Assembly: GCF_030122845.1 (NCBI RefSeq)
Contig: NZ_CP126084.1
Span: forward strand, 4,612,501 to 4,676,500
Source of the DNA: Paenibacillus woosongensis
Lineage (GTDB): Bacteria; Bacillota; Bacilli; Paenibacillales; Paenibacillaceae
Direction: 5' to 3'
Length of the DNA stretch: 64,000 bases
Shown here: in pieces, positions 8,130 to 19,571 of the stretch
How positions within the stretch are numbered: the stretch's first letter is position 1
Layout of the letters: each line of letters begins with the position of its first letter
Translations under genes and position numbers: made by a program
The notes under the pieces: model-generated
What the model was told of the DNA's origin: nothing
The model's input: the letters and a program-made list of their open reading frames with translations, nothing else
Database searches by the model: none

Positions 8130-8555
8130 TTAATCGAACAAGTCTCCAAGAACGTCGAGAACCGACTTTTTCTTCTTATACTTGTAGTGATCCTTATGAT
8201 ATTTACCGCCGCCATAAGGATTGCCGTAACGAGGATCATAGCCCTGCTGTGGAGCCTTGGACCCATACCCAGGCTGACTACCCGGCCGGGGCGCTCCCGG
8301 ATCGAATCCCGGATTGTAGCTTGACTCAGGCCCTGGCTGGCAATACCGCTCGTCTCCCTGACGATAAGCCTGTCCACCCTCGCGGCTTTCGTACCACTCG
8401 TCAAATGCAGGCCGCAGCTCGCGGATTTCTCCAAGCAGCTTCTCCAGCTCGCCGCGGTCCAGCCATACGCCTTTGCAATCCGGGCAAACATCGATCATAA
8501 CGCCATCCTTCTCTATTTCCCTCATGCGAACGTCATTGCAAACAGGACATTTCAT
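8130..8555 (-). CDS. TFIIB-type zinc-ribbon protein of unknown function
   Basis: A 141-residue protein. The N-terminal zf-TFIIB domain has CPVC at residues 3-6 and CPDC near 25-28, followed by the family signature GVWLDRGELEKLL. The rest is a Gly/Pro/Tyr-rich disordered linker (about residues 60-115). A basic KYKKKK patch and a hydrophobic tail, VLDVLGDLFD, end the protein. Members are common in Paenibacillus and uncharacterised. GGAGGGG precedes the ATG. It sits alone between truA and rplM. Confidence 0.88.
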   Translation of the reverse strand: MKCPVCNDVRMREIEKDGVMIDVCPDCKGVWLDRGELEKLLGEIRELRPAFDEWYESREGGQAYRQGDERYCQPGPESSYNPGFDPGAPRPGSQPGYGSKAPQQGYDPRYGNPYGGGKYHKDHYKYKKKKSVLDVLGDLFD

Positions 8556-8637
8556 AGTCGTGTACCCCTCCTAGAAACTAGTTGAGTATCATACGTTCCA
8601 TAGACATGATGGTTTCACTTAAGCTTATGGCCTCTGT

Positions 8638-9411
8638 CTAGTGCTGTTCGTATTCCACGCTCCACAGCATAAGCCCCTTGCTTTCCGCAGTTGGCCCAGC
8701 CGCCTTGCGATCCTTCGCCTCCAGAATCTGCTTCATCTGTTCTGGAGGGCGCTTGCCCTGACCTACCTCAAGCAGGGTTCCCACGATGATCCGCACCATA
8801 TGCTGCAGGAAGCCATTCCCGCTAATATACAGATGAATCACGCCCTGATCCCTGGTGCCTGGCACAGCCAGCGACATATCTACTTCGATTCTCGTCTCGT
8901 CGATCGTCCGGACATGGCTGGCCTTCGTAGAATGACGGGAAGCAAACGATGTATAATCATGCGTTCCCAGGAGGAAGCTCAAGCCCTCGCGCATCGCATC
9001 CACATCAAGCTTTCCCGGATGGTGAAGCTGGTAGCTGCGCTGGAATACGTCAGTAAACCGGTTAGCATTAATCGTGTAACGGTACGTCTTCCGTTTGGCT
9101 GACCGCCTGGCGTGAAAATCAAGCTCTACCTCCTTAGCAGACGTAACGCGAATATCTGCAGGCAAGCGCCCGTTTAACGCAAGGCACCAGCGTTCTACCG
9201 GAATTTGCGACGAGGTCAAGAAATGAAACGGCTGCGCCCGGGCATGAACCCCGGCATCGGTGCGGCCTGAGCCATGGATTTTAACCGTCTCGCCTGTTAA
9301 ATTCTGAATAGCCGCTTCCAGGCAATCTTGGATCGTATTGCCTCCCGGCTGCGTCTGAAAGCCATAATAATTGCTTCCATCATAACAGACCGTCATCAGT
9401 AAATTACGCAC
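8638..9411 (-). CDS. truA: tRNA pseudouridine(38-40) synthase TruA
   Basis: A 257-residue TruA, full length. The catalytic Asp is in GRTDAGVHA and the N-terminal YDGSNYYGFQ motif is present. It modifies U38-40 in the anticodon arm. The start is GTG at 9411 with AGGAAGGTGG 7 nt upstream. In Bacillus this gene follows the ecfA1-ecfA2-ecfT transporter genes; here those are missing and truA follows rplQ directly. Confidence 0.96.
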   Translation of the reverse strand: MRNLLMTVCYDGSNYYGFQTQPGGNTIQDCLEAAIQNLTGETVKIHGSGRTDAGVHARAQPFHFLTSSQIPVERWCLALNGRLPADIRVTSAKEVELDFHARRSAKRKTYRYTINANRFTDVFQRSYQLHHPGKLDVDAMREGLSFLLGTHDYTSFASRHSTKASHVRTIDETRIEVDMSLAVPGTRDQGVIHLYISGNGFLQHMVRIIVGTLLEVGQGKRPPEQMKQILEAKDRKAAGPTAESKGLMLWSVEYEQH

Positions 9412-9460
9412 GACCTTGCCACCTTCCTGAACGCTTGCTGCATGCTTGTGTTAATAAATG

Positions 9461-9512
9461 AAAAACTCTCTGAGCGAACTAGCCATATCCAGGCTTGGCG
9501 TACAGAGAGTTT
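9461..9512 (-). terminator. terminator upstream of truA
   Basis: AACTCTCTG and CAGAGAGTT form a 9-bp stem closing a structured loop (AGCC/GGCT inside), followed by a T run. It ends rplQ-side transcription, or attenuates it, 50 nt before truA. Confidence 0.75.
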
Positions 9513-9577
9513 GCATCATATATGGCCGAGCCCAGTACGTGCCGCCCAGACACGCAACTGTCCTCTAATAAGAGCAA

Positions 9578-9613
9578 AGCCCCGCTCAAGCCGCCCATGG
9601 CTCGTTCGGGGCT
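9578..9613 (-). terminator. terminator-like hairpin after rplQ
   Basis: AGCCCCG and CGGGGCT close a hairpin with an inner GCC/GGC pairing and a T-rich tail (TTTGCTCTTATT), 100 nt after the rplQ stop. It probably ends the alpha operon. Together with 9461-9512 it fills the 300-nt rplQ-truA gap, where no coding sequence is visible. Confidence 0.5.
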
Positions 9614-9712
9614 GAAAGCCGCTGAACCGAAAGTCCGGCTCCTTCCGCTGTCGCTCTCCTTATGAATAAGCTATATTTCCCGTGGGAAAATAGAGGCAAT
9701 TCACGAAGAATA

Positions 9713-10078
9713 TTAAGCCCGGTCTACCAGTTCAAGATAAACCATAGGGGCAGAGTCACCACGACGAGGTCCCAGTTTCAGGATACGAGTGTATCCGCCT
9801 GGACGCTCGGAGTAACGAGTTGCGATTTCTGTGAACAGCTTTTGAATTGCATCTTGCTCTCCGTCGATCGATTCGCGGCGAACGAACGCTGCAACTTGAC
9901 GGCGGGCATGCAAATCACCGCGTTTTGCTTTTGTAATGAGCTTCTCAGCGATAGAACGAACTTCTTTCGCTTTCGCTTCTGTCGTTTGGATGCGCTCATA
10001 CAAGAACAGGTCTGTTACCAGGTCACGGAACAAAGCTTTACGTGCACTAGAGTTACGTCCCAACTTTTGGTATGCCAT
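9713..10078 (-). CDS. rplQ: 50S ribosomal protein L17
   Basis: A 121-residue L17 starting [20 protein letters not shown], the conserved N-terminus. It has the usual low-GC Gram-positive length. It is the last gene of the alpha operon, 36 nt after rpoA. Confidence 0.98.
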   Translation of the reverse strand: MAYQKLGRNSSARKALFRDLVTDLFLYERIQTTEAKAKEVRSIAEKLITKAKRGDLHARRQVAAFVRRESIDGEQDAIQKLFTEIATRYSERPGGYTRILKLGPRRGDSAPMVYLELVDRA

Positions 10079-10114
10079 GTGTATTCCCTCCTTCGCTAAA
10101 ACGATTCAAGCAAT

Positions 10115-11059
10115 CTATTCTTCCGTACGAAGTCCGAGTCCAAGCTCTTCCAGCTTCTCTTGGACTTCCTCCAAAGATTTGCGTCCGAGGTTACGAACCT
10201 TCATCATATCTTCTTCGGTTTTCGTCGTCAGCTCTTGCACGGTATTGATACCGGCACGTTTGAGGCAGTTGTAGGAACGAACGGAAAGATCGAGCTCTTC
10301 GATAGTCATCTCAAGCACTTTCTCCTTCTTGTCCTCTTCCTTCTCCACCATGATTTCCGCGTCCTTCGCTTCGTCTGTGAGACCCACAAACAAGTAAAGA
10401 TGCTCGGTCAAGATTTTCGCACCGAGGCTTACCGCTTCTTCTGGTTTGATACTGCCATCTGTCCATACTTCAAGCGTGAGCTTGTCGTAGTTGGTCACTT
10501 GGCCAACTCGTGTATTCTCTACGACGTAGTTGACACGTGCAATCGGGGTATAGATCGAATCCACAGGAATGACACCGATAGGTTGGTCATCTCGTTTATT
10601 CCGATCTGCCTGAACATAACCGCGGCCCCGGCCTGCGAATATGCGCATGTGAAGTCTGGAACCCGGTTCAAGCGTAGCAATATGCAAGTCCGGATTCAGA
10701 ATTTCGACATCGCTATCCGCACGGATATCACCTGCTGTAATAACTCCTTCGCCTTCCGCATCGATTTCAAGGATTTTCTCCTCGTCCGAATGGATTTTGA
10801 GAGAGAGAGCTTTCAGATTCAGAATGATCTCCGTAACGTCTTCCATTACACCCGGAACGGTCGAAAATTCATGCAGAACGCCATCGATCTGGACCGAGGT
10901 TACCGCTGCACCCGGTAGAGAAGAGAGCAAAATCCGACGCAGCGAGTTACCCAGAGTGGTGCCATACCCACGCTCAAGTGGTTCTACTACAAATTTCCCA
11001 TAGGTGCCATCATCGTTAACTTCTACGGTCTCAATTTTCGGCTTTTCGATTTCTATCAC
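10115..11059 (-). CDS. rpoA: RNA polymerase subunit alpha
   Basis: A 314-residue alpha subunit. The N-terminal dimerisation domain (to about 228) contains [20 protein letters not shown]. An acidic linker is followed by the C-terminal domain (about 245-310), with the helix-hairpin-helix [10 protein letters not shown] that contacts UP elements and activators. Normal length and intact. Confidence 0.99.
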   Translation of the reverse strand: MIEIEKPKIETVEVNDDGTYGKFVVEPLERGYGTTLGNSLRRILLSSLPGAAVTSVQIDGVLHEFSTVPGVMEDVTEIILNLKALSLKIHSDEEKILEIDAEGEGVITAGDIRADSDVEILNPDLHIATLEPGSRLHMRIFAGRGRGYVQADRNKRDDQPIGVIPVDSIYTPIARVNYVVENTRVGQVTNYDKLTLEVWTDGSIKPEEAVSLGAKILTEHLYLFVGLTDEAKDAEIMVEKEEDKKEKVLEMTIEELDLSVRSYNCLKRAGINTVQELTTKTEEDMMKVRNLGRKSLEEVQEKLEELGLGLRTEE

Positions 11060-11188
11060 GAAATTACCCCTCCTTCAAAACGTCGTTCCTAAAAAACAGC
11101 CATGTCTTCTGAAGTGTACCATGTAGTATGCCTAAACAACCATTGTTACCAAGTTGCAATGTTGTTATACACACCTTATGCAACTTCA

Positions 11189-11584
11189 TTAAACACGACG
11201 GCGTTTTGGAGGACGGCAACCGTTATGCGGGATTGGAGTCACGTCTTTAATCATGTTGACTTCAAGGCCTGCCGCTTGCAGGGAACGGATAGCGGCTTCA
11301 CGGCCGGCTCCAGGACCTTTAACCATAACCTCAACGGATTTCATGCCGTGTTCCATTGCAGCTTTAGCAGCTGTTTCAGCAGCCATTTGCGCAGCGAATG
11401 GAGTAGATTTACGGGAACCTTTGAACCCTTGGCCGCCGGAGCTTGCCCAAGAGATCGCATTACCGTGCGGATCCGTAATCGTTACAATCGTATTGTTGAA
11501 TGTGGAACGAATATGTGCCACACCAGATTCGATATTTTTACGGTCACGACGTTTAGTACGTACGACTTTTTTTGGTTTAGCCAT
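11189..11584 (-). CDS. rpsK: 30S ribosomal protein S11
   Basis: A 131-residue S11 with [22 protein letters not shown] and a C-terminal [12 protein letters not shown]. The order rpsM-rpsK-rpoA-rplQ is preserved. The rpsK-rpoA gap of 129 nt is longer than most in this cluster and shows no clear promoter. Confidence 0.98.
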   Translation of the reverse strand: MAKPKKVVRTKRRDRKNIESGVAHIRSTFNNTIVTITDPHGNAISWASSGGQGFKGSRKSTPFAAQMAAETAAKAAMEHGMKSVEVMVKGPGAGREAAIRSLQAAGLEVNMIKDVTPIPHNGCRPPKRRRV

Positions 11585-11603
11585 TGTCAGTTATCCTCCC
11601 TTC

Positions 11604-11972
11604 TTATTTCTTCTTGTTCGCTACTGTACGACGAGGACCCTTACGAGTACGGGCATTCGTTTTCGTACGTTGTCCGCGAACAGGCAGGCCACGACGATGA
11701 CGCACACCACGGTAGCAGCCAATTTCGATCAAACGTTTAATATTTAAGGAAATTTCACGACGCAGGTCACCTTCAACCTTAACCTCTTTGTCGATCGTTT
11801 CGCGTAGTTTGCTAACCTCATCTTCCGTCAAATCACGAACACGAGTGTCCGGATTGATGCCTGTTGTATTCAGGATTTTCTGAGAAGTCGTTTTACCGAT
11901 TCCGAAAATGTAAGTCAAGGCGATCTCAACGCGTTTGTCACGTGGCAAATCCACACCAGCTATACGAGCCAT
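11604..11972 (-). CDS. rpsM: 30S ribosomal protein S13
   Basis: A 122-residue S13 starting [20 protein letters not shown], with the basic tail [18 protein letters not shown] that reaches tRNA. Ribosome site GGGGG. It follows rpmJ by 21 nt. Confidence 0.98.
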   Translation of the reverse strand: MARIAGVDLPRDKRVEIALTYIFGIGKTTSQKILNTTGINPDTRVRDLTEDEVSKLRETIDKEVKVEGDLRREISLNIKRLIEIGCYRGVRHRRGLPVRGQRTKTNARTRKGPRRTVANKKK

Positions 11973-11993
11973 TTTACGCTACACCCCCTTCTA

Positions 11994-12281
<288 letters not shown>

Positions 12282-12307
12282 CATATTCGCAATAAATGAT
12301 ATGGTAT

Positions 12308-12523
12308 CTATTTACGGTAAGTAATACGACCTTTTGTGAGATCGTACGGTGATAGTTGAACGACCACTTTATCTCCCGTCAGAATACGGATGAAATGCAT
12401 CCGCAGCTTACCGGAAACATGAGCGAGAATTTGATGACCGTTCTCAAGCTCTACTTTGAAAGTAGCATTCGGCAGCGGCTCAACAACTACACCTTCGACT
12501 TCAATGACATCTTCCTTAGCCAC
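12308..12523 (-). CDS. infA: translation initiation factor IF-1
   Basis: A 71-residue single OB-fold protein starting [11 protein letters not shown] and ending GRITYRK. It blocks the A site during initiation. It starts 2 nt after the stop of the KOW gene, so the two are probably translationally coupled. Confidence 0.98.
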   Translation of the reverse strand: MAKEDVIEVEGVVVEPLPNATFKVELENGHQILAHVSGKLRMHFIRILTGDKVVVQLSPYDLTKGRITYRK

Positions 12524-12525
12524 AG

Positions 12526-12840
12526 TCAGTCTCCTTTCTCTTCAGCATTTGGATTGGCGGATTGAACGAATGCGCGCACGGCATGCCGCAGCTTCGCATT
12601 AGTCACCCGACCGCTTTCCTGCAAACTATGAACAACCTCGCTGCTAATGATTGGCGAAAGTTCGAGATGCTGTACATTCTTCCGTTTGGGCTGATCAAAC
12701 TTTCGTTTGTTCCCATCCGCGATCAGTACGAACTTGGTGTCCACAATCGCTACAACAACAGCAACCGACCCGGCTTCTTTGCCCTTCAACACTCTCACCA
12801 TTTGGCCGATCTTGGCTTCTGAACGGTGCTCCACCTTCAT
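12526..12840 (-). CDS. KOW-domain RNA-binding protein (L14e-like)
   Basis: A 104-residue protein. Residues 8-60 form a KOW/SH3-like barrel ([20 protein letters not shown], then [15 protein letters not shown]) resembling archaeal/eukaryal L14e. A small protein of this type sits between map and infA in Bacillus. It is presumably ribosome- or RNA-associated; the function is not established. It lies 3 nt after the map stop. Confidence 0.85.
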   Translation of the reverse strand: MKVEHRSEAKIGQMVRVLKGKEAGSVAVVVAIVDTKFVLIADGNKRKFDQPKRKNVQHLELSPIISSEVVHSLQESGRVTNAKLRHAVRAFVQSANPNAEEKGD

Positions 12841-12843
12841 CGC

Positions 12844-13596
12844 CTATTCGTCCAGCTTTGTAAGAATTTCCATACCGTCCGCAGTAACTGCTACAGTATG
12901 CTCGAAATGAGCGCAGAGCGAGCCGTCCACTGTAACGACTGTCCAGTTATCTTCCAGCGTTCTTACATATCGCTTGCCTACGTTGACCATAGGTTCGATA
13001 GCCAGAACCATACCTGGCTTCAGACGTGGCCCCCGATCTGGAATGCCGTAATTCGGAATCTGCGGTTCCTCGTGAAGATTCGCGCCGATGCCGTGACCGA
13101 CATATTCGCGAACGACCGAAAAGCCTGCATCCTCAATGTAACGCTGAATAGCATGCGATATCGTGTATAAGCGAACATCTGGTTTGACGAGCTCCAGTCC
13201 GGCAAAGAGAGATCCTTCAGTAACTTCGAGAAGTCTCTTCGCTTCCTCTGAAATCTTGCCAACCGGATAAGTCCATGCCGAGTCGCCATGAAAGCCGCGA
13301 TACTCCGCACCGATATCAAGACTGATGATGTCGCCTTCATTCAGTTTGCGTTTGCCGGGAAATCCATGTACCAATTCTTCGTTAACCGAAGCGCAAATGC
13401 TGTAAGGAAAGCCGTTGTAATTTTTGAAAGACGGCACCGCGCCTTGACTGCGAATGTACTTATCAGCAATTTGATCGAGTTCCCCCGTCGTAATCCCGGG
13501 CTCAATCGATTGTGCCATGAGCCTGTGCGTCTCCGCGACGATCCGCCCTGCTTCTCTCATAAAGCCAAGTTCCGTTTCGGATTTACAAATGATCAT
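12844..13596 (-). CDS. map: methionine aminopeptidase, type I
   Basis: A 250-residue MetAP. The pita-bread fold is recognisable by HGFPGKR, the metal ligands in [14 protein letters not shown], the His in [12 protein letters not shown] and EPMVN near the C-terminus. It removes initiator Met from nascent proteins. It lies between adk and the KOW gene with only 3-nt gaps. Confidence 0.98.
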   Translation of the reverse strand: MIICKSETELGFMREAGRIVAETHRLMAQSIEPGITTGELDQIADKYIRSQGAVPSFKNYNGFPYSICASVNEELVHGFPGKRKLNEGDIISLDIGAEYRGFHGDSAWTYPVGKISEEAKRLLEVTEGSLFAGLELVKPDVRLYTISHAIQRYIEDAGFSVVREYVGHGIGANLHEEPQIPNYGIPDRGPRLKPGMVLAIEPMVNVGKRYVRTLEDNWTVVTVDGSLCAHFEHTVAVTADGMEILTKLDE

Positions 13597-13599
13597 TAC

Positions 13600-14277
<678 letters not shown>

Positions 14278-14280
14278 CTA

Positions 14281-14340
14281 AGAAAACAGAACAATAGGCG
14301 CCAGGAGAGTTCGTTAACCAAGCTCAATCCTGGAACCTAT
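14281..14340 (-). terminator. hairpin between secY and adk, terminator-like
   Basis: In the transcript ATAGGTTCCAGGA pairs with TCCTGGCGCCTAT (one internal mismatch) around a 21-nt loop, followed by a T-rich tail (TGTTCTGTTTTCTT). It begins 3 nt after the secY stop. It may give partial termination before adk-map-infA, or act as an RNA-stability element. Confidence 0.55.
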
Positions 14341-14343
14341 CTC

Positions 14344-15642
14344 CTATTTATTAATGAAGCCTTTGTAGTGACGTTTAATCAATTGCCCTTCGATCGTCTT
14401 CATCGTATCAAGCGCAACACCGATAACGATCAGAATGGAAGTACCTCCGATTTGCACGGTACGCGGCAGTCCTGCCAATGCACCGAGAATAACCGGGAGT
14501 ACGGAGATAAAGGCGAGGAACAATGCGCCGGTCATCGTCAAACGGGATAGAACCCGAGTCAGATAAGTGGCTGTTGTTTTCCCCGGACGGATCCCCGGAA
14601 TGTAGCCGCCATTCTTCTTCATGTTATCCGCCATTTGCTGCGGGTTCATCTGTACAAACGTATAGAAGAACGTGAATCCAATAATCATGATTACATACAA
14701 CACAATACCCAACGGACGGTCAATGTTCATGTTGCTGCTGATCCATTGTGCCCAAGTGTGTGTTGACCAGAAGCTTGCAATGACTATCGGAAACTGCAGC
14801 AGGGATGATGCGAAGATAACCGGAATAACACCCGCTGCGTTAATTTTGAGCGGAATGTGCGTGTTCTGCCCGCCATACATTTTGTTTCCGACAACACGCT
14901 TAGCGTATTGTACAGGAATTTTACGGATGGCTTGCTGGATGTAAATTACACCGATAACAATCAGCACCAACACAATGACAATCGCAAGCGATTTAACAAT
15001 ATTCATGAACGTTTGCCCAGAAATAATGAAATCGGACATTGCGATATTTTGAATATGAGTTGGTATCGAAGCGACGATACCCGCGAAAATAATCAGCGAA
15101 ATACCGTTACCGATTCCCTTATCCGTAATTTGCTCACCAAGCCACATCAAGAACGACGTACCCGCGGTCAAAACAATCGCGATCAACATATAATCCCCGA
15201 ACGTAGCGTTCGGCACCATCTCCGTATAATACAGCCGGTTGAACCCAATCGATGTCGCAAAGGCTTGAATGAGGGCCAAGACCACCGTTAAGTAACGAGT
15301 GACTTGGGCCGTCTTCTTCTTGCCATGCTCACCTTGTTTCGCCCATTCTGCCAGCTTTGGAATAACATCCATGGACAGGAGCTGAATAATAATGGAGGCG
15401 GTGATATAAGGGAAAATCCCGATTGCAAAAATCGAGAAATTATGCAACGCGCCGCCCGAGAAGATGTTCAATAGCCCGAGCAAATCGCTGCCCGCTACGT
15501 TAGTCGTTTTGAACACTTCTTTATTAACCCCCGGAACCGGAACAAATGTACCGATCCGGTAGATAATAAAGATAAAGAGAGTGAACAAAATACGGGTCCG
15601 CAGATCCTTAACGTGCCATATGTTCTTCATGGTTTTAAACAT
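14344..15642 (-). CDS. secY: preprotein translocase subunit SecY
   Basis: A 432-residue, ten-helix channel subunit of the Sec translocon. The start overlaps the rplO stop (TAATG), indicating translational coupling. The cytoplasmic loop PVQYAKRVVGNKMYGGQNTH is present, as is the conserved C-terminal KRHYKGFINK. It works with SecE, encoded at 42.3 kb. Confidence 0.99.
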   Translation of the reverse strand: MFKTMKNIWHVKDLRTRILFTLFIFIIYRIGTFVPVPGVNKEVFKTTNVAGSDLLGLLNIFSGGALHNFSIFAIGIFPYITASIIIQLLSMDVIPKLAEWAKQGEHGKKKTAQVTRYLTVVLALIQAFATSIGFNRLYYTEMVPNATFGDYMLIAIVLTAGTSFLMWLGEQITDKGIGNGISLIIFAGIVASIPTHIQNIAMSDFIISGQTFMNIVKSLAIVIVLVLIVIGVIYIQQAIRKIPVQYAKRVVGNKMYGGQNTHIPLKINAAGVIPVIFASSLLQFPIVIASFWSTHTWAQWISSNMNIDRPLGIVLYVIMIIGFTFFYTFVQMNPQQMADNMKKNGGYIPGIRPGKTTATYLTRVLSRLTMTGALFLAFISVLPVILGALAGLPRTVQIGGTSILIVIGVALDTMKTIEGQLIKRHYKGFINK

Positions 15643-16082
15643 TAGATCACCTCGGTTTTACCGCCGGCAGCCTCGATTTTCTCCACCGCGGATTGAGAGA
15701 ACTTATTCGCTTTAACCGTCAATTTGACAGTCAGTTCACCGTTGCCAAGAATCTTGATGCCGCTTTTTGCGTCTTTCACGATTCCTTGTTCAAACAACAG
15801 CTCAGGAGTAACCTCTGTATCCGCCGCAAAGTTGTTCAATTCCTGGGTGTTCACAATCGCATACTCTTTCCGCGTTGGATTCGTAAATCCGCGTTTTGGC
15901 AAGCGACGATACAACGGGTTTTGACCGCCTTCGAAGCCCGGACGGACACCGCCGCCGGAACGAGCATTTTGACCTTTGTGACCACGTGTTGATGTTTTAC
16001 CCATGCCGCTTCCTGTACCGCGTCCTACGCGTTTGCGTTCTTTGCGGGAACCAGGAGCTGGGGAAAGCTCATGTAACTTCAT
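15642..16082 (-). CDS. rplO: 50S ribosomal protein L15
   Basis: A 146-residue L15. The start at 16082 ([20 protein letters not shown]) has AAGGAGG upstream; the longer frame to 16094 is not supported. It has the Gly/Arg-rich N-terminus and overlaps secY by one base. Confidence 0.98.
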   Translation of the reverse strand: MKLHELSPAPGSRKERKRVGRGTGSGMGKTSTRGHKGQNARSGGGVRPGFEGGQNPLYRRLPKRGFTNPTRKEYAIVNTQELNNFAADTEVTPELLFEQGIVKDAKSGIKILGNGELTVKLTVKANKFSQSAVEKIEAAGGKTEVI

Positions 16083-16186
16083 CGTTCGTTGCACCTCCTT
16101 ATTTATTGTTTCACTTGCGGGTAATGGTAAACCTTAGGTCCACCAATTTTCATTCGTTAGCTAATCCGCTAATACTTGTCAGGGAG

Positions 16187-16372
16187 TTATCCTTGGATTT
16201 CTTCAACGGATACCAGATGGCTTACATGATTGATCATGCCGCGAATGGCAGGATTATCTTGTTGAACCACGGATTGGTTTACTTTACGCAGTCCCAGTGT
16301 TTTAACAGTCGTGCGTTGTTTCTCCGATGTGCCGATCAAACTACGTACGAGGGTAATTTGCAGCTTTGCCAT
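16187..16372 (-). CDS. rpmD: 50S ribosomal protein L30
   Basis: A 61-residue L30 starting [26 protein letters not shown] precedes the ATG. It follows rpsE by 12 nt. A 104-nt gap to rplO shows no gene. Confidence 0.97.
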   Translation of the reverse strand: MAKLQITLVRSLIGTSEKQRTTVKTLGLRKVNQSVVQQDNPAIRGMINHVSHLVSVEEIQG

Positions 16373-16384
16373 GAGATTCCCTCC

Positions 16385-16882
16385 TTAACCGAGAAGTTCT
16401 TCGACGGTTTTACCGCGTAATTTCGCAACATCTTCAGCGCGTTTCAGACGGGACAAGCCCTCCAAAGTCGCGTTAACCATGTTGATGGAATTCGAAGAAC
16501 CTAAAGATTTTGTTAGAATGTCGCCTACGCCAGCAAGTTCGAGTACCGCACGAACTGGACCGCCTGCGATTACCCCGGTACCTTCGGAAGCCGGTTTAAG
16601 AAGAACGCGGCCTGCACCGAAGTGACCGATTACTTGGTGAGGGACTGTCGTTCCTACAAGCGGAACGAATACAAGGTTTTTCTTAGCATCTTCGATTCCT
16701 TTGCGAATCGCATCAGGAACCTCGCCTGCCTTACCGATCCCAGCGCCAACCCAGCCTTTGCCGTCCCCGACAACTACGAGCGCACTGAAGCTAAAACGGC
16801 GTCCGCCTTTTACTACTTTAGCTACGCGGTTAATATTTACAACTCTTTCAGTCAGTTCTAAAGTATTCGGATCTACACGCAA
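16385..16882 (-). CDS. rpsE: 30S ribosomal protein S5
   Basis: A 165-residue S5. The N-terminal dsRNA-binding-like domain includes [20 protein letters not shown]; the C-terminal part has [25 protein letters not shown] precedes the ATG at a slightly long spacing. Spectinomycin-region residues look ordinary. Confidence 0.98.
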   Translation of the reverse strand: MRVDPNTLELTERVVNINRVAKVVKGGRRFSFSALVVVGDGKGWVGAGIGKAGEVPDAIRKGIEDAKKNLVFVPLVGTTVPHQVIGHFGAGRVLLKPASEGTGVIAGGPVRAVLELAGVGDILTKSLGSSNSINMVNATLEGLSRLKRAEDVAKLRGKTVEELLG

Positions 16883-16909
16883 GTCGTTAACCTCCTTTTA
16901 GTGATTATT

Positions 16910-17284
16910 TTAGAATTCAAGGCCTGCTTCGCGAGCCGCGTCTGCCAGAGCCTGAATACGTCCGTGATACAAGTATCCTCCACGGTCAAACACAACGTTT
17001 TTGAAGCCTTTTTCTTGAGCACGTTTTGCGATCAGTTCGCCAACTTTTTTAGCAGACTCCACATTGCCGCCGTTGGTGATTCCGCTCAATTCTTTATCAA
17101 GTGTCGATGCCGATGCCAGAGTAACCCCAGCCACATCATCGATCAGCTGTGCATAGATATGTTTGGCAGAACGGAATACGTTCAATCTTGGACGAGCAGC
17201 CGTTCCTTGGATTTTTCTCCGTACGCGCAAATGTCTTTTCAGACGAGCTTTGTTCTTATCAGCTTTTGTAATCATGACTTCCAT
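16910..17284 (-). CDS. rplR: 50S ribosomal protein L18
   Basis: A 5S rRNA-binding protein of 124 residues. The conserved part begins [19 protein letters not shown] three residues in, so the real start may be 17275. The ribosome site AAGGGAG fits 17284 better, though its spacing of 4 nt is short. Confidence 0.97.
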   Translation of the reverse strand: MEVMITKADKNKARLKRHLRVRRKIQGTAARPRLNVFRSAKHIYAQLIDDVAGVTLASASTLDKELSGITNGGNVESAKKVGELIAKRAQEKGFKNVVFDRGGYLYHGRIQALADAAREAGLEF

Positions 17285-17358
17285 TTCACTCCCTTCGGTT
17301 TACCTAAACAACACAAATCGTTCAACTCGCCAGAAGGATTGGTCCGCTAAGAAGAAAG

Positions 17359-17901
17359 TTATTTCTTCTTACCGGCTTTACCTTCTTTACGGATAATGCG
17401 TTCACCTTCGTACTTGATCCCTTTGCCTTTGTATGGCTCAGGCTCGCGTACGGAACGAATTTTAGCAGCATATTCGCCAACACGCTCTTTGTTAATTCCG
17501 CTAACGACGATCTTCGTGTTCGAAGGCACTTCAAATGTAATGCCTGGCTCTGGAGTGATTTCTACAGGATGGGAGTACCCTACGTTGAGTACGAGCTTCT
17601 CTCCGGATTTGCTTGCGCGGTATCCAACCCCAACCAGCTCAAGATTTCTAGTGAAACCTTCAGTTACTCCACTCACCATGTTGCTCACTACACTGCGCGT
17701 TGTACCGTGCAGGGAACGATGCGTTTTATGATCAGAAGGACGTTCTACTGTGATCTCATTGTTCTCAACAGTGATCTTCATGTCCTTGTGAAGTTCACGA
17801 GTCAAAGAACCTTTCGGCCCTTTTACTGTAATCACATTATTATCAAGTGTGATATCCACACCACTTGGTACTGTAATTGGTTTGCGACCAATTCGAGACA
17901 T
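17359..17901 (-). CDS. rplF: 50S ribosomal protein L6
   Basis: A 180-residue L6 starting [15 protein letters not shown], with the C-terminal [11 protein letters not shown] motif. ATG at 17901 with AAGGAGG 9 nt upstream; the longer frame to 17910 would place the ribosome site too close. Confidence 0.98.
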   Translation of the reverse strand: MSRIGRKPITVPSGVDITLDNNVITVKGPKGSLTRELHKDMKITVENNEITVERPSDHKTHRSLHGTTRSVVSNMVSGVTEGFTRNLELVGVGYRASKSGEKLVLNVGYSHPVEITPEPGITFEVPSNTKIVVSGINKERVGEYAAKIRSVREPEPYKGKGIKYEGERIIRKEGKAGKKK

Positions 17902-17931
17902 TTGCTGCACCTCCTTGTTTTGTGACGTTAA

Positions 17932-18330
17932 TTACCAAACGTAGCAGACAACTTCGCCGCCGGCTTTAGACTGACGTGCTTCTTTGTCGGTCATAACACC
18001 TTTGGAAGTGGAAATAATCGCGATTCCCAGTCCGCCCAGAACACGAGGAACCTCAGTGCTCTTCGTGTAAACGCGAAGACCTGGTTTACTGATTCTTTTC
18101 AAGCCAGTAATAACGCGTTCGTTGTTAGGGCCGTATTTCAGGAAAAGACGGATAATCCCTTGTTTGTTGTCATCAATATATTCTGCATCGCGGATGAAGC
18201 CTTCACGCTTCAGAATCTCGGCGATTTGCTTCTTGATCGTTGAGGCAGGCAGTTCCACCGTTTCGTGGCGAACCGTGTTCGCGTTACGAATACGAGTAAG
18301 CATATCTGCAATTGGATCTGACATAGTCAT
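17932..18330 (-). CDS. rpsH: 30S ribosomal protein S8
   Basis: A 132-residue S8 starting [18 protein letters not shown] and ending with the conserved [10 protein letters not shown]. It binds 16S rRNA helix 21 and is the spc-operon regulator in enterobacteria. AGGAGG site upstream. Confidence 0.98.
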   Translation of the reverse strand: MTMSDPIADMLTRIRNANTVRHETVELPASTIKKQIAEILKREGFIRDAEYIDDNKQGIIRLFLKYGPNNERVITGLKRISKPGLRVYTKSTEVPRVLGGLGIAIISTSKGVMTDKEARQSKAGGEVVCYVW

Positions 18331-18361
18331 ACGTGTAAACCTCCTTCCCGTTGTTGATTGT

Positions 18362-18547
18362 TTACCAGCTTGCTTTTTTCACGCCAGGAATCTGGCCTTT
18401 ATAAGCTAATTCACGGAAACAAATTCTGCATATTTTAAATTTTTGCAGTACCGAATGTGGACGACCGCAACGCTCACAGCGGGTGTATGCCCGTACTTTA
18501 AATTTCGGTGTGCGTTGTTGTTTAACTTTCATCGAAGTTTTTGCCAC
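18362..18547 (-). CDS. rpsN: 30S ribosomal protein S14, zinc type
   Basis: A 61-residue short S14 with CERCG and CRICF zinc ligands (C+ form). Together with the C+ forms of L36 and L33 here, the core ribosomal set is the zinc-dependent one. Confidence 0.98.
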   Translation of the reverse strand: MAKTSMKVKQQRTPKFKVRAYTRCERCGRPHSVLQKFKICRICFRELAYKGQIPGVKKASW

Positions 18548-18595
18548 TTAGCCTGACACCTCCTAAATAGTTTCGGAGAATTCGTTACGACCTAC

Positions 18596-19138
18596 TTATT
18601 TTACGAAAGGCATTCCCAGTCCTGTGAGTAATTCACGGGACTCTTCATCCGTCTTAGCCGTTGTTACAATAACAATGTCCATACCGCGAACTTTGTCGAC
18701 TTGATCGTATTCGATCTCAGGGAAAATCAATTGCTCTTTCAAACCAAGCGTGTAGTTACCGCGTCCGTCAAACGCTTTGTTCGATACGCCGTGGAAGTCA
18801 CGTACACGCGGAAGCGTTACGTTGAACAATTTGTCGAGGAAATGGTACATGCGCTCACCGCGAAGAGTTACCTTCACGCCGATCGGCATGTTCTCACGAA
18901 GCTTAAATCCGGCGATGGATTTCTTAGCACGCGTGATGACCGGCTTTTGACCAGCGATCAGCTGCAAATCGTTAACCGCGGAATCAAGCACTTTCGAGTT
19001 TGCTACGGCTTCACCAACACCCATGTTGATAACTACCTTCTCAACTTTAGGTACTTGCATTACCGTTGTATAGTTGAATTTTTGAATCAAAGCAGGCGTT
19101 ACTTCATTCAAAAAACGTTCTTTCAATCTTGCTGCCAT
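18596..19138 (-). CDS. rplE: 50S ribosomal protein L5
   Basis: A 180-residue L5 with the conserved [13 protein letters not shown] and [12 protein letters not shown] regions, ending [12 protein letters not shown]. It binds 5S rRNA with L18. AGGAGG before the ATG. Confidence 0.98.
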   Translation of the reverse strand: MAARLKERFLNEVTPALIQKFNYTTVMQVPKVEKVVINMGVGEAVANSKVLDSAVNDLQLIAGQKPVITRAKKSIAGFKLRENMPIGVKVTLRGERMYHFLDKLFNVTLPRVRDFHGVSNKAFDGRGNYTLGLKEQLIFPEIEYDQVDKVRGMDIVIVTTAKTDEESRELLTGLGMPFVK

Positions 19139-19171
19139 GAATCATGGACCTCCTTTCTTTGCGTTACTGGA

Positions 19172-19525
19172 TTAGTCGATTACTTCACCCGATTTTTTAG
19201 CAACACGAACTTTTTTGCCATTGTCCAATACTTTGTAACCGATACGGGTTACGCTTCCGCTCTTAGGATCAACGTGCATAACGTTCGAAACGTGAATCGG
19301 AGCTTCCTTCTCAATAATTCCGCCTTGCGGGTTCAGCTGATTTGGTTTTTGGTGTTTCTTAACCATGTTCACGCCTTCCACAAGCACGCGGTTTTCGCGA
19401 GGATACGCAGCGATGACGCGGCCTTTTTTGCCTTTGTCTTTACCCGTAATCACGATAACCGTGTCGTCTTTTTTGACATGCAGTTTATTGTTATGGGATT
19501 CTAGAACCTTCTTCAGTCTAGGCAT
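19172..19525 (-). CDS. rplX: 50S ribosomal protein L24
   Basis: A 117-residue L24. KOW domain at [20 protein letters not shown], then [13 protein letters not shown] and a second half with [16 protein letters not shown]. It nucleates large-subunit assembly. AGGAGG upstream. Confidence 0.98.
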   Translation of the reverse strand: MPRLKKVLESHNNKLHVKKDDTVIVITGKDKGKKGRVIAAYPRENRVLVEGVNMVKKHQKPNQLNPQGGIIEKEAPIHVSNVMHVDPKSGSVTRIGYKVLDNGKKVRVAKKSGEVID

Positions 19526-19571
19526 TCTTTACACCTCCTGTTTCGTCGAAACTTCATGTTTCACATACGTA

